Positions 27,901 to 36,272 are shown, counted from the stretch's first letter. The stretch is 64,000 nt of DNA from Sphingomonas sp. PP-F2F-A104-K0414 (GCF_004340945.1 NZ_SLYD01000009.1:102832-166831), one strand, 5' to 3'. Notes: generated from the letters alone by a model not told the origin. Numbers and translations: made by a program.

Positions 27901-27970
27901 CGTCGCGCTGTACGACGCAAAACGGGCTGGCCGTGGAACATGGCGCCTCTCGCAATCAACTCCCGGATGA
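24920..27970 (+). CDS. Diguanylate cyclase with seven-blade propeller sensor
   Basis: A 1016-residue membrane sensor that makes cyclic di-GMP. After an N-terminal hydrophobic leader the periplasmic part has repeated two-component propeller units (SVAQDGTGFVWIATDAGLSR, VFADQGGVLWLGMSSEGLLR, LHEDIKGELWISTGKSGFYL, LFRDRSGLIWAVGDS, LLGDRKGRLWAGTAGGG, ILEGRDGAIWVSTDGG), then a Y_Y_Y domain (about 690-790), one membrane helix (LLFRATAILGLFLVIYSLYH, about 798-818), a coiled linker and a GGDEF domain (YTDTLTGLGNRRLF; active-site GGDEF at about 929). There is no EAL domain. It resembles the hybrid sugar sensors of glycan-utilisation loci. Inserted between two groups of defence genes, it might link signalling to them, but nothing in the sequence proves this. 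Confidence 0.9.
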   Translation: MPWYRHLPSLAILGGMASLTASARMAERPRNSTSSPTANPLPQRASWRASADLMFKTVARDDTIPNAGLPRSVAQDGTGFVWIATDAGLSRWDGTGFKTYTTQARPGAAALPELMVNQVFADQGGVLWLGMSSEGLLRHDVETDRFVRPPKRTALDHAHVLTMSSDGSGGLLVGSDIGLSHVRRGDHVVTAVPVGPVGGPLARDVQAIHIGRKGVLWVARGPNLFRRRPADRAFQHIKIPGLPTDDVISALHEDIKGELWISTGKSGFYLFDHEGAAHHHPIAVDERTPKLGMMIDAGEGKLWSSSRAGIWVIDPATRRIRRLAHDPLIPASLPEDGLNALFRDRSGLIWAVGDSSLAYVDPSPLRVLSIVSALRTGPGLQPHAAWSVGAAPDGAIWYGTADTPAFRLIPPQPGSAARLEQLPGARRDVQAFAFSERGGSAFAASDEGLFSISLSGTSARKLSAKPWSRLLMDGQTLYSGGKGVGTTDVRNPRAPIPTRWSASLTDQRVRSMAFTTDRAFWVGTAHGLNRVDLATGTVTQIRPSAGLAPGLKANYVSTLLGDRKGRLWAGTAGGGITIYVRNARHWRPLRHLGRLEGLPHDTVDKILEGRDGAIWVSTDGGIARIDPLRLTITTLRPSDGVAFIANWTGGGDVLPDGRILFAGFGGLTLIDPSAPERNSVAAPLRFTSVISGAQSLAGLAGNDSLPIGRAQRDLTAEFAKLDYASSREQAYAYRLSPLETEWTRVDAFHRVARYTNLPAGQSTLEIRAIAPTSGSRLRPIGAPLTLELNVEHRWYETLLFRATAILGLFLVIYSLYHLRMRATLRRQKLLEDLVKDRTTKLLVSQSELEKLAYTDTLTGLGNRRLFGEALTRHVNNAESQPFSLLLIDLDRFKRINDELGHDVGDALLVEVADRLTDAVRQRDSIFRLGGDEFAILLTGISDERAVTDACQRLYNSFSTTVSIGQHEVRADLSVGIALGTDGSVSNETMYKLADVALYDAKRAGRGTWRLSQSTPG

Positions 27971-28326
27971 GTCTGTTGCTCGGCGGGCATCAGCGATATT
28001 GAGTTCGGAACCTCCAATCCTGGATCACACCGGCGGAACGTTCGCTTCGCCCCGTTACGGCGATATCAGAGTAGTCTCGATCGGGTATCGTTCATGATGC
28101 ACGCAAACTCGCTAACCGCATTCACCTATTGGCATGCCCAAAAGGCGTCAATCCAAGCGCTGTGTGCTGATCAACGCAAGAAAAGCCTTAGTCTGGATCT
28201 GCGGTTAGAATGGTAAGCCGTAGGACAAATCTCGCAGTATCCCGAGTCAATGCCCAGCCCGCCGCAGCGGTATCGTGGAGCACGCGCCTAGCATCTACAA
28301 AAAATTCGCACCGCGCGCATGAGCCG
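27971..28326. other. Intergenic region
   Basis: About 355 bases between the convergent diguanylate cyclase and Abi-like genes. No frame, repeat or clear terminator was recognised. Confidence 0.35.
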
Positions 28327-29427
28327 TCAGAGGCGAACCTCCGGCCTGATGAGGACACCGGCAACATGGCCGACCACCGAGCGGACGATGACGACCGCAG
28401 GTTTCAGCGCAGATGAGTCGGAAGGGAAGAACAGCGCCAGCACATCACCGCTCGTCGCCCTGACATCTATCTCGGCGAACGAAAGCGGATGAAGGTTCAC
28501 GACGTCTCTTGCGGTGAGGTCCGTCAGATCCACCATCCCGGCGGTCATCGCCGCCCGGTCGGCGGTCAGCGCCATCGCGCTCGTGGTCGTCAGCACCCCT
28601 TCCGCGCCCGCCCCGGCGATCATTGCAAGTTCGGGGCGTGCCGCACGCATCACCGGGAGGACGATGTCGAGCGTATCTTTGGCTGCCACTACCGGGGGAG
28701 GCCGCAGGTTCATCTGCGCGAGCGGCCGGCCCGGAAACCGGGAATGCAGGGTCGGAGGAGTTCGCGAAACCATCATCACCGTGGAGTGACGACGCGTAAA
28801 GTCCCTTACCGTTCGCGAACTCATGCCGATGAGATCGAGGATTCTGGCCAGTTTGGCGCCGTGATTCTGTCGATCGTGAATTGGTTCGTGATGCGCGATC
28901 CTGTTCCGCAGGTCGTTGATCTCCGCCGCCTGTTTCTGCACGTCTTTGCGGCGGAATCCCGCCGGGAGATGTGGGAAGGCGGCGGCCAGTACGGGTTGCG
29001 TCCACACGTGATCATAGTCGTCCCGAAACAAGTTTGACCAGAAATCGAAAGTTAGCGCAGCCACGAGGTCGTTTGATCCGGGTGGTGGGAGGCCCCGGTT
29101 TTGCGCGGCACGGGTCAGACGATCGAGCGCCCTTGTATGGGACTGGGCGGAAAATACGTTGAGCCCAAACGGCGGCGCGAGCACCCAATTAGGCCCATAC
29201 ACCCCGGACAGGGCGCCGTTGATGGCGTTGCGCGTGGCGATCTCGCAGACCCCCAACGGGAAGAGGAACGCCTTCGATAGCCGTCCATTCCAAAGATACA
29301 GGCGAAGCGCATATTCGTGATCACCGTGCGACCCGAGATAGGCAGAGAACCGCGGCTTCGACAGCGCGAGTTCCACGGCCTTGATCGTCTGCGGCGTCAG
29401 TGCCGCGAATTCTTGACTTTCAGCCAT
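28327..29427 (-). CDS. Abi-like (HEPN-type) protein with C-terminal extension
   Basis: A protein of about 366 residues. Residues 1-200 resemble Abi_2/AbiD-F abortive-infection proteins: SKPRFSAYLGSHGDHEYALR, LYLWNGRLSKAFLFPLGVCE, ATRNAINGALSGVYGPNW, and a HEPN-like RNase motif (NDLRNRIAHHEPI, an R-N-x-x-x-H pattern). Such proteins can cleave RNA on infection. The C-terminal 150 residues (DTLDIVLPVMRAARPELAMI, AEIDVRATSGDVLALFFPSD) have no family I recognise. ATG 29427 (MAESQEF) is chosen over 29544 because homology starts there and the extension would overlap the divergent promoter. The gene is divergent from the HTH-ParA gene. Confidence 0.7.
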   Translation of the reverse strand: MAESQEFAALTPQTIKAVELALSKPRFSAYLGSHGDHEYALRLYLWNGRLSKAFLFPLGVCEIATRNAINGALSGVYGPNWVLAPPFGLNVFSAQSHTRALDRLTRAAQNRGLPPPGSNDLVAALTFDFWSNLFRDDYDHVWTQPVLAAAFPHLPAGFRRKDVQKQAAEINDLRNRIAHHEPIHDRQNHGAKLARILDLIGMSSRTVRDFTRRHSTVMMVSRTPPTLHSRFPGRPLAQMNLRPPPVVAAKDTLDIVLPVMRAARPELAMIAGAGAEGVLTTTSAMALTADRAAMTAGMVDLTDLTARDVVNLHPLSFAEIDVRATSGDVLALFFPSDSSALKPAVVIVRSVVGHVAGVLIRPEVRL

Positions 29428-29599
29428 CTCGCGCCCACTACAGTTCTCATAGCAGCCGATCCCACAAAGGGTCGGCAACGGACCCCGGGGCAGGTACGCC
29501 TCCCCCGGGGCCACCCCTTCCAGAGCAGCAAAATCCATCGGCATCGCCGCTCTGAACGGCGTTCCAAATCTAGCATTGCACGCACGCTGTCAACGGCTA

Positions 29600-29628
29600 T
29601 TGTGAACGCCGATAAAGAAACTTATACA
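29600..29628 (+). promoter_or_regulatory. Sigma-70-like promoter of the HTH-ParA gene
   Basis: TTGTGA at 29600-29605 and TATACA at 29623-29628 are separated by exactly 17 bases. They lie just upstream of an AGGAGA ribosome site at 29640 and the TTG start at 29653. A nearby inverted repeat (CGCCG...CGGCG around 29549) could be an operator shared with the divergent Abi-like gene. Confidence 0.5.
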
Positions 29629-29652
29629 TTGATAACGGTAGGAGACGGTCGC

Positions 29653-30696
29653 TTGGAACTGGTGGGGGTTGCGGAAATCGCGGAGATGCTCGGCGTCTCG
29701 AAGCAGGTCGTGGCGAATTGGAGAGGCCGCAAGGGTGGTTTTCCAGTACCGACCGCCACGCTAAAGGCCGGCCCGGTGTGGACCCGTGAAGCGGTGACCG
29801 CTTGGGCGATCTCCCAAGGCATCACCGTTCGCCAGGAAGCGGTAGCGCCCAGCGCCTCGACTGAAACTCGCCGACCAGCTTCCGTCGCAGCGCTGATGAA
29901 CATGAAGGGCGGTGTCGGGAAATCCACCCTCACCGCCAACATCGGCTGGCACGCGGCATATAATCGCGGCCTGCGCGTTCTGCTCGTCGATCTGGATCCC
30001 CAGTTCAACCTCAGCCAGTACATTCTCGGCGTCGAAGGGTACGAACGGCTGGTGGCAGACGAAGACGCTACTATCGAGATGCTTTTTCGCCACGAGCCCG
30101 GTGACGGTCCGGTGGACATCCGCGGGCTCATCCGAGAGGTCCACGATTGGAACGACGAGTCGTGCCTTCATCTCGTTCCCGCGAGCCTCGACCTCGCCTG
30201 GAGCATGCGGCTTGCTCTCGAACGCGCGCATGTCTTGCGTGATGCACTGGATGAAATCCGCGACACCTACGACCTCATCATAATCGACTGCGCTCCCACG
30301 GAGTCCATCCTTTCCACTGCGACCTATTTCGCCGCCGACTGGATCCTGGTTCCCGTCAAACCCGAATTCCTGTCCGCAATCGGCCTTCCGCTTCTGCTCA
30401 AGTCGATTCAGGAATTCGAGAATACGCACCGGAACGAGACGCCCCCCCAGATCGCCGGTATCGTGTTCAACGACGTTAGCGACCGTGTCGAACATAGCCG
30501 TAGCCGGCGGTACGTCCGCGAAACAGCCGGACGAAATTCCATTCCGGTCTTCCAAAACGAGATCAATCATTCCGACAGCTACCCCGCCGGTGCGCGACAA
30601 GGTAAGCCGATCTTTCTGACGGACAACGCCCGTTCCAGCCGCAAGGAGGAGCTTGAGCGCGTGGGTGACGAATTCCTGGGGAGCATTGGCCTGTGA
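29653..30696 (+). CDS. HTH-ParA fusion ATPase
   Basis: A 347-residue protein joining an AlpA/MerR-like helix-turn-helix (residues 1-60: LVGVAEIAEMLGVSKQVVAN, WRGRKGGFPVPTA, then VWTREAVTAWA) to a ParA/Soj ATPase. ParA motifs are the deviant Walker A MKGGVGKSTLTANIGWHAA (about 82-100), VDLDPQFNLS (Walker A prime) and LIIIDCAPTESILS (Walker B), with KPEFLSAIGLPLL further on. ParA proteins bind DNA and ATP to position plasmids or complexes. The start is the TTG at 29653 with AGGAGA 8 bases upstream and a sigma-70 promoter just before; no ATG is available. No ParB gene is present; instead a small gene overlaps the stop (GTGA). Confidence 0.85.
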   Translation: MELVGVAEIAEMLGVSKQVVANWRGRKGGFPVPTATLKAGPVWTREAVTAWAISQGITVRQEAVAPSASTETRRPASVAALMNMKGGVGKSTLTANIGWHAAYNRGLRVLLVDLDPQFNLSQYILGVEGYERLVADEDATIEMLFRHEPGDGPVDIRGLIREVHDWNDESCLHLVPASLDLAWSMRLALERAHVLRDALDEIRDTYDLIIIDCAPTESILSTATYFAADWILVPVKPEFLSAIGLPLLLKSIQEFENTHRNETPPQIAGIVFNDVSDRVEHSRSRRYVRETAGRNSIPVFQNEINHSDSYPAGARQGKPIFLTDNARSSRKEELERVGDEFLGSIGL

Positions 30697-31247
30697 GCAG
30701 CAAGACCGAATCCCTGATCCGAGAGTTGGCAACACTCTTCGTCAAGTACCGCATGATCGACTGGAAGCCGGTCATCACAGAGCTCGAGGATCGCGGCGGC
30801 TCGCCGGCGCTAGCCGAGGCCATCCGGCTACAAGTCGAACGGGCCTCTTCCACCACCGCTGCCAAGAAGAAGGCCAAATCAAAGGCTGCGCCCAAAAGGG
30901 CCGTCGCAGTCACTCCGCCCGAGCTGGAACTGGAACCCAGGTTCAGCGGCCCCAACGCACTTACGATCGACGAGCTTCGCGACGCGATGATCTCCAAGCG
31001 CTCCTTCCCCGCCATGTCCGACCTGAAGGCCGCGAATACGGCTCTCGGCATCAAGGGTCCCAGTACCAGCCGCCGTGATGTCCTCGTGACAACGCTCACG
31101 GAGTATCTCGATCGATTGGAACCCCAAGCGTTCGAGAAGGCGCTCCGGATTCTTGCTCGGGAGGAGGGCCGTAACCAGTCCGGCACGGTGCCGGCTTACG
31201 ACCGTTGGTTCGACCTAATCACGTCGGGCCGAAAGCCCGCCCGATAG
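30693..31247 (+). CDS. Partner protein of HTH-ParA, unknown family
   Basis: A 184-residue protein starting with a GTG that overlaps the parA-like stop, so the two are translationally coupled. The N-terminal 45 residues are helical (SLIRELATLFVKYRMIDWKP), followed by an Ala/Lys-rich basic linker (AAKKKAKSKAAPKRA at about 55-70), then a helical block (NALTIDELRDAMISKRSFPA, then GPSTSRRDVLVTTLTEYLD). The basic linker could bind DNA or RNA. It occupies the place of ParB but has no ParB domain. Family not recognised. Confidence 0.7.
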   Translation: MSSKTESLIRELATLFVKYRMIDWKPVITELEDRGGSPALAEAIRLQVERASSTTAAKKKAKSKAAPKRAVAVTPPELELEPRFSGPNALTIDELRDAMISKRSFPAMSDLKAANTALGIKGPSTSRRDVLVTTLTEYLDRLEPQAFEKALRILAREEGRNQSGTVPAYDRWFDLITSGRKPAR

Positions 31248-31358
31248 CGAGCGGCTCGTGCCACATCCTCCGCCAGGCGCCTTCCACATCTCAGCTAGTT
31301 TGTGGACGGAACGCCAGTGGCAAGCTACCTTCGTTCAGAATGGTGACGGAGAACGGAA

Positions 31359-31586
31359 ATGGCACGTGATACCCATAGAGTGATGCCGCACAAGGACGGG
31401 GGCTGGCAGGTCAAGAGAGACGGCGACGAGCGAGCCAGTCACCGCGCCGCTACAAAGGCGGATGCCGAGAAAATAGGCCGCGAGATCAGCCGAAACCAAG
31501 AGACGGAGTTGCAGGTTCACAAGCGGGACGGCACCATCGGAGGATCGGACAGTCACGGGAACGATCCCAACCCACCGTCAGGATAA
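31359..31586 (+). CDS. DUF2188-family protein
   Basis: A 75-residue protein. THRVMPHKDGGWQVKRDGDE, then RASHRAATKADAEKIGREIS and ELQVHKRDGTI, is the DUF2188 pattern (HVxPxxxGWxVKxxGxxRAS, then QLxVHxxDGxI). GGAGAACGGAA before the ATG gives a ribosome site. These small proteins are common on plasmids and chromosomes with no assigned role. Confidence 0.8.
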   Translation: MARDTHRVMPHKDGGWQVKRDGDERASHRAATKADAEKIGREISRNQETELQVHKRDGTIGGSDSHGNDPNPPSG

Positions 31587-32159
31587 TCAAGCGTCAATTC
31601 GAGGCCAGATCCAGACCAGCGATGCGCGATAACGCCGTCGGGCCTTCGGGTGCCCGGCGTTACAAACCGAACGGGCTCTGGCCTTATTGCCCGCGACCAA
31701 CTTCACCCTTAACGGTTCAAGCCCCGGTCCGTGACAATGGCGAAGTGCGACCCTCCAAACCAATCTCCCTACGACAATTACTAACATTGATCATGGGATA
31801 CGGAAACATTCCCCCCCCCTGTGTCGGTCGCGTACACGGGCAGATAATGCCCCGGCGCACCATCGCGGTTATCGCGATGCAGCATCGGTGCCGATCGGTG
31901 AGAGCTCGCTCGATGGGCTGCTCGATAATCGCCTGCCATCTACGGATCGCACTACGGGCTTGCCCGGCTGTAACGCGAAGCTAGGCGCACGCCTGGCGCA
32001 TGGTGACCGCCTTAAAGGCGTATGCTGATGCCGTGTCGAGTTATCGTCGATGGAGCCGTCGCACCTAACCAACGACCCTGACATAGGTTAGTACCAGCTT
32101 TCGGAGCCCGACCTGGGCAGCGAGGCATGGAATGCTGCCGAACACGCACGGGACATGTC
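31587..32159. other. Intergenic region, possibly decayed DNA
   Basis: About 570 bases with no intact gene. A minus-strand stretch at about 31830-32000 reads protein-like in pieces (MLHRDNRDGAPGHYLPVYAT, then TD) with stops and frame changes, which suggests a decayed gene of unknown family. A C-tract lies at 31811-31819. Confidence 0.35.
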
Positions 32160-32993
32160 ATGAACGAAACCAATGTCAGTCCGCTAGTTGCACTGGTCGA
32201 CAATCTTGCAAGGCATGCGACGATCTCCAACGAGGATCGTGCGGGATTGCTCGAACTGCCATATGCGACCCGGCGCTTCGAGGCCGGTAGCTACCTCGTC
32301 CGAGAAGGAGATACACCGGAACATTGTAGGATGCTCATTTCAGGCGTCGCCTGCCGGCACAAGATCAGTGGGGAAGGCCTTCGGCAGATCGTATCGATCC
32401 ACGTTCCGGGCGACCTTATCGACCTTCAGCAGCTGTATATCGAAACAGCAGATCACAACGTCCAAACCTTGACGCACTGCGTAGTCGTGAGCATCCCGCG
32501 TGTTGAATTACGCGAGTTCGCAGCTGATCGCCCTTCCGTTGCCCAAGCCATCGTTGCCATCGTTCTGTTCGAGCTGGCAATTTCCCGCGAATGGCTGCTC
32601 AATATTGGCCGTCGCGATGCTCGTACACGGATCGCGCATTTCCTGTGCGAACTGGCCGCGCGGCTCGGCAGGACGGGTGCGACTTCCGGGCAGCCGTTCG
32701 AACTGCCTATGACGCAGGAACAATTGGGTGACGCGCTGGGTCTGACGGTAGTCCATATCAACAGAATGCTGAAGACTTTAGTTCGAGATGGCCTGATCGA
32801 ACATAACAAAAAAGGCGTAACCATTCCCGACTGGGAATCTCTGGTAGAAATTGCGGACTTTAATGCCCGCTATCTACATTTGGACACCCGCCCCCCCGTC
32901 TCAGACGAAGTCGTCAAGCTGATCGGTGACCGCTATCGAGCCGATACCCTGTCGCGTTGCGTAGATCATCGGTGGACAGTGCAAATCTATTGA
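32160..32993 (+). CDS. Crp/Fnr-family transcriptional regulator
   Basis: A 277-residue regulator. Residues about 25-145 form the cyclic-nucleotide-type beta roll (FEAGSYLVREGDTPEHCRML, SGVACRHKISGEGLRQIVSI, HVPGDLIDLQQLY), followed by the dimer helix and a winged HTH at about 165-240 (RTRIAHFLCELAARLG, then LPMTQEQLGDALGLTVVHIN and RMLKTLVRDGLI). It lacks the N-terminal Cys cluster of oxygen-sensing FNR. The subgroup with CRxKISGEGLRQI is widespread in sphingomonads and rhizobia. Start is ATG 32160, where homology begins. It lies next to the DUF4062 gene in the same direction (53 bases apart), so it could regulate or be cotranscribed with it. Confidence 0.88.
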   Translation: MNETNVSPLVALVDNLARHATISNEDRAGLLELPYATRRFEAGSYLVREGDTPEHCRMLISGVACRHKISGEGLRQIVSIHVPGDLIDLQQLYIETADHNVQTLTHCVVVSIPRVELREFAADRPSVAQAIVAIVLFELAISREWLLNIGRRDARTRIAHFLCELAARLGRTGATSGQPFELPMTQEQLGDALGLTVVHINRMLKTLVRDGLIEHNKKGVTIPDWESLVEIADFNARYLHLDTRPPVSDEVVKLIGDRYRADTLSRCVDHRWTVQIY

Positions 32994-33046
32994 TCTGCAA
33001 CATTTTAAATATACTATTTTAATCAGTCGATCAGAGCGTCTACTCC

Positions 33047-34309
33047 ATGGCGCATCGCCCGACGTTCTTACTCTCCTCAACCATCTACGATTTTCGTGAT
33101 CTGCGCGGAGCGATAAAGTCGAGCCTTGCGGCACGTGGTTGCCGCGTCCTAGCATCGGAATTCAATGATTTTGGAGGCAACCTCGACCAGCACAGCTACG
33201 ACGCCTGCCTCACCAACATCGAGCAGGCCGACTATTTCGTTCTGCTGATCGGAGCACGGGTCGGCGGTTGGTATGATAAGCAAAGGCGTGTCAGCATCAC
33301 CCGTCAGGAATACCGGAAGGCCTACGAACTCCACCGTCAGGGCCGGACCAAGCTGGTGACGTTCGTCCGCAGCGAAATATGGCAGCTGAAGGAGGATCGT
33401 ACGGAACTAGCGAACTTTCTGATCGACTCAGCCGTCTTGCAGGATGAGCGGAAGGCGATCGCGTCAGCTCCCAGCAAGTTCGCAAACGACCCAGACTTCG
33501 TCAGTGGCTTCATCGCCGAGGTCGGCCGGAACCTGGAGACCGGTCGGGCGGTCGCGACCGGTGCCACCAAACCAACGGGCAACTGGATCCACCAATTCCG
33601 GGATTTTCGTGACATCAATGACGTCCTTCAGCCTCTCGCCTTCACAGGGCTCACCTCCGAGGATGCTGCTTACAGGACAGCTCTGCAGGGCGAACCGCTC
33701 ATCATCATGAGCAGCCTCCTCGAAAACGGAACGTCCGGGATCGTGGATCCGCGCATACCACTAAAGAAAGGGCTGGCGGCTCATCCCATAACGGTCGCGA
33801 TACGGGACAGCGGGCTGCTCAAAGTCGATTTGACGGCATGGAACGAGTTCGCCTCGGTCTTCTACTCGGCGCTTGGAACACGGTTCGAAACCGTCGTCGT
33901 CGACGGCGCGCTGACTTCGACGATCTTCATGGCCTACGACGTCGACAAGGGCGCCTATGTCCAAAGCGCCGCATACGAGGCGCTTTCCAAATTGTGGTCG
34001 GAAATTCGGCTCTTCAACGATCTCAGCACGTCCTCGAATCTGTCGGTCCTCGGGGAAAGCACACCCAGAATGCTTGGCCGAAACTCGGGCCCCTACGACC
34101 TTCCAGCCGATCGGGTAGCGCTCCTGTATTCGTTCGCGCATCGATGGATCAACATCGTCAGCCTATGCGAATCTCTGATCCTACATCTTGAAGGCCGCCC
34201 CTTCGTGATGCCGGACCTCATGCCGTTCTCGCCGATCTCCGGGCACGAGGACGCGATCCTCGCAGGACGGGTCTCGATCGTCGATCTGCGCACCGCGCTC
34301 GGGATCTAA
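33047..34309 (+). CDS. DUF4062-domain protein
   Basis: A 420-residue protein. Residues 1-130 are a DUF4062 domain: FLLSSTIYDFRDLRGAIKSS, ACLTNIEQADYFVLLIGARV, then GGWYDKQRRVSITRQEYRKA. DUF4062 is a TIR-like Rossmann domain usually found at the N-terminus of STAND/TPR immune-type proteins. The rest (about 150-420) is not recognised but is well-behaved coding sequence (GIVDPRIPLKKGLAAHPITV, AYEALSKLWSEIRLFNDLST). There is no NTPase module. A nucleotide-binding or NADase-like effector role is a plausible inference. Its stop overlaps by 4 bases the convergent TOPRIM gene. Confidence 0.78.
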   Translation: MAHRPTFLLSSTIYDFRDLRGAIKSSLAARGCRVLASEFNDFGGNLDQHSYDACLTNIEQADYFVLLIGARVGGWYDKQRRVSITRQEYRKAYELHRQGRTKLVTFVRSEIWQLKEDRTELANFLIDSAVLQDERKAIASAPSKFANDPDFVSGFIAEVGRNLETGRAVATGATKPTGNWIHQFRDFRDINDVLQPLAFTGLTSEDAAYRTALQGEPLIIMSSLLENGTSGIVDPRIPLKKGLAAHPITVAIRDSGLLKVDLTAWNEFASVFYSALGTRFETVVVDGALTSTIFMAYDVDKGAYVQSAAYEALSKLWSEIRLFNDLSTSSNLSVLGESTPRMLGRNSGPYDLPADRVALLYSFAHRWINIVSLCESLILHLEGRPFVMPDLMPFSPISGHEDAILAGRVSIVDLRTALGI

Positions 34310-36168
34310 TCGTCGGGCGCGCGACGTTGCCGCCGTCGGCGCCCATCCTGACGGCGTCGACGATCAAGTTTCGCCGCCGGTTGCAACGCTCCAAGATAGC
34401 CGGAACGCTGGTTGGTCTCCCAGTCAGCCTGCGTCACCGGCTGGAAGTTGCCCGAGGCCTTCTGCGCGACGCGGACTAGAAACCTCGTGATCGGGCGGCT
34501 GGACGGTCGGCGACGCGTCGACGGATCAAGCATTACGTCGGCAAGGACGAGTCCGAGTCCCGGCTTGTCGAGTGCGACACCCATGCGTTCCTCGAACATC
34601 CGATCGATCGTAAGCATTCTCCGTCCTTTCACGGGACCAATGACGGCCGCCGCCCGGCAGGCGGCGACATCCGCGCGAGCGAACGCCTTGCGGGCAGCCA
34701 TCCGGTTCAGGGCAAGTGCGATTTCGGTGTCGCTGAAATTCTCCAGTTCGAAGGACGTCTTCCATACCTTGATGTGATCACGACGGGTCGCCTTCCGCTC
34801 GGCCGAATGCACGGAGTTCGCCTTGCGCAAACCATCGCGGACATTTCGTGTGGCGAACCCTTCGTCATCGAGGAGAACGAATGCGAGCGTCTGGTGGTGA
34901 TGAAGATAATCCACCAAACGCCACAAGGCGCTGAAGGGAGCTTCCTTACCTCCAGCCGCGTTGTCCACGCCGCCGAGACTGGATATCTCGATCCCGTATC
35001 GCGACGCGGGTGCTCCCCATAACCTCTCGAAGATCACGGGCAGTACGGTCTGCTCGGTCTCTCCTTCCACGAACAGGACGAGCTGTGGCTTTCCGTTGAC
35101 GCCGTAGTCGTTGGCGCTGAGTTCGAGAGCGCGCATCGGATCGAGCTCGGGATCGACGTCGGGTATGCGCTTGATGACATGGACACCGACCTCGCCAAGA
35201 GGTCGCAGATCCTTTCCGAACGCCTCCTTGTGAAAAAGTCGGAGCATCTGTGTCATCTCGCGCATCGCCAAACCGCGCAGGGCATCGCCCTTCAAAAGCT
35301 CGCGCTTGTCGATGCGCACGAATCTGGCGAGGTTGTACCAACGCGATACCGGATCGATGTGCGTCCATCGGATGTCGAGCCACTCGAAGAACTGGCGCGA
35401 CCTGTTCTCCTCGAGCTGGATGCCGGCGGTGAACGGTTCCGCTCGCCATGCCCGGACGTAATCACCCCACTCCCAGTCAGGAAACTGGCCGATGGTCATC
35501 TGACGGCCGTCACTCTGCGTTTTGTAGTAGAACCGGTTGGCTATCAGCTGGAACAACACTGCGATCACGTCCTCGTCCCGAGGACCGCGCAGTGCCGCTG
35601 CCGCCTTCCGGCCCCAGGTAGCGGCGTTGTTCCGGAGGCGCGGGCTCCACTTGGAGTTGGGCGTCCCATCCGGCGCGGTCGCCCATTCGAGGTGTACCTT
35701 CATGGTTAACATCGTCGCGACGTGGTCGAGCGGAAGAAGCTGAAATCTTGAGAAATACGCCTCATGTTGCATCGGCTTGGTGTCAATGGTGTCTTCGTGC
35801 AACCACTCACCCTGTCCCGGCACCCAGAGCAGACCCCCCGCCCTCCACTCGCGTGCACGTGCCGTCCGAGGGTCGAATTCGAGGATTTCGGTACGCGTCT
35901 CGCCGGACCAGTCCTCTCCGTCGCTCACTGTGCCAGCGTATCGCCAGCCGCTCTCGTCGCCCTCGATCCTGTAGGTAACTTCGGGGCGGAACGCTCGGAG
36001 AAGCGGTCGAAAGACGCCTATCCGTTCGAAATGGCGGAGACGATCCACATCGACTTCGACGTTGCGCGCCTTGCAGTACCTGACGAATTCCCGCCTGGGC
36101 ATGAGGCGACAAACGCGGAACGCGTCATGGTCGATGAGAAGATCGAGCAGTCTGTCCGGAAAGCGCAT
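34306..36168 (-). CDS. TOPRIM-domain protein, uncharacterised
   Basis: A 620-residue protein. A TOPRIM fold is visible at about 362-480: PQLVLFVEGETEQTVLPVIF gives the acidic motif (Glu368-Glu370-Glu372) and LAFVLLDDEGFA the DxD-like motif (Asp434-Asp435). This layout resembles the C-terminal nuclease of OLD-family proteins, but the first 360 residues contain no Walker motifs; they are a large unassigned region (LLIDHDAFRVCRLMPRREFV, WLDIRWTHIDPVSRWYNLAR). The C-terminal 30 residues are Arg-rich. It may be a metal-dependent nuclease effector lacking its own ATPase. It is convergent with the DUF4062 gene, the 3' ends overlapping by 4 bases. Confidence 0.72.
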   Translation of the reverse strand: MRFPDRLLDLLIDHDAFRVCRLMPRREFVRYCKARNVEVDVDRLRHFERIGVFRPLLRAFRPEVTYRIEGDESGWRYAGTVSDGEDWSGETRTEILEFDPRTARAREWRAGGLLWVPGQGEWLHEDTIDTKPMQHEAYFSRFQLLPLDHVATMLTMKVHLEWATAPDGTPNSKWSPRLRNNAATWGRKAAAALRGPRDEDVIAVLFQLIANRFYYKTQSDGRQMTIGQFPDWEWGDYVRAWRAEPFTAGIQLEENRSRQFFEWLDIRWTHIDPVSRWYNLARFVRIDKRELLKGDALRGLAMREMTQMLRLFHKEAFGKDLRPLGEVGVHVIKRIPDVDPELDPMRALELSANDYGVNGKPQLVLFVEGETEQTVLPVIFERLWGAPASRYGIEISSLGGVDNAAGGKEAPFSALWRLVDYLHHHQTLAFVLLDDEGFATRNVRDGLRKANSVHSAERKATRRDHIKVWKTSFELENFSDTEIALALNRMAARKAFARADVAACRAAAVIGPVKGRRMLTIDRMFEERMGVALDKPGLGLVLADVMLDPSTRRRPSSRPITRFLVRVAQKASGNFQPVTQADWETNQRSGYLGALQPAAKLDRRRRQDGRRRRQRRAPDD

Positions 36169-36272
36169 CCACTCGACTAAATACCAGCTGATTGAAACCG
36201 AGTAAAACGGCAGCGCCGTCCCGTCCGCCAGCCCGAACGCGCATTCGGTTGTTTATACGGTTCAGGGGACGC

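Noticed and set aside
29653..31247. Chromosomal parAB partition locus
   Set aside because: The ParA carries an extra N-terminal HTH and the coupled gene has no ParB domain; no parS-like inverted repeats were noticed.
32160..32993. Oxygen-sensing FNR
   Set aside because: No N-terminal cysteine cluster is present, so only the general Crp/Fnr family is claimed.
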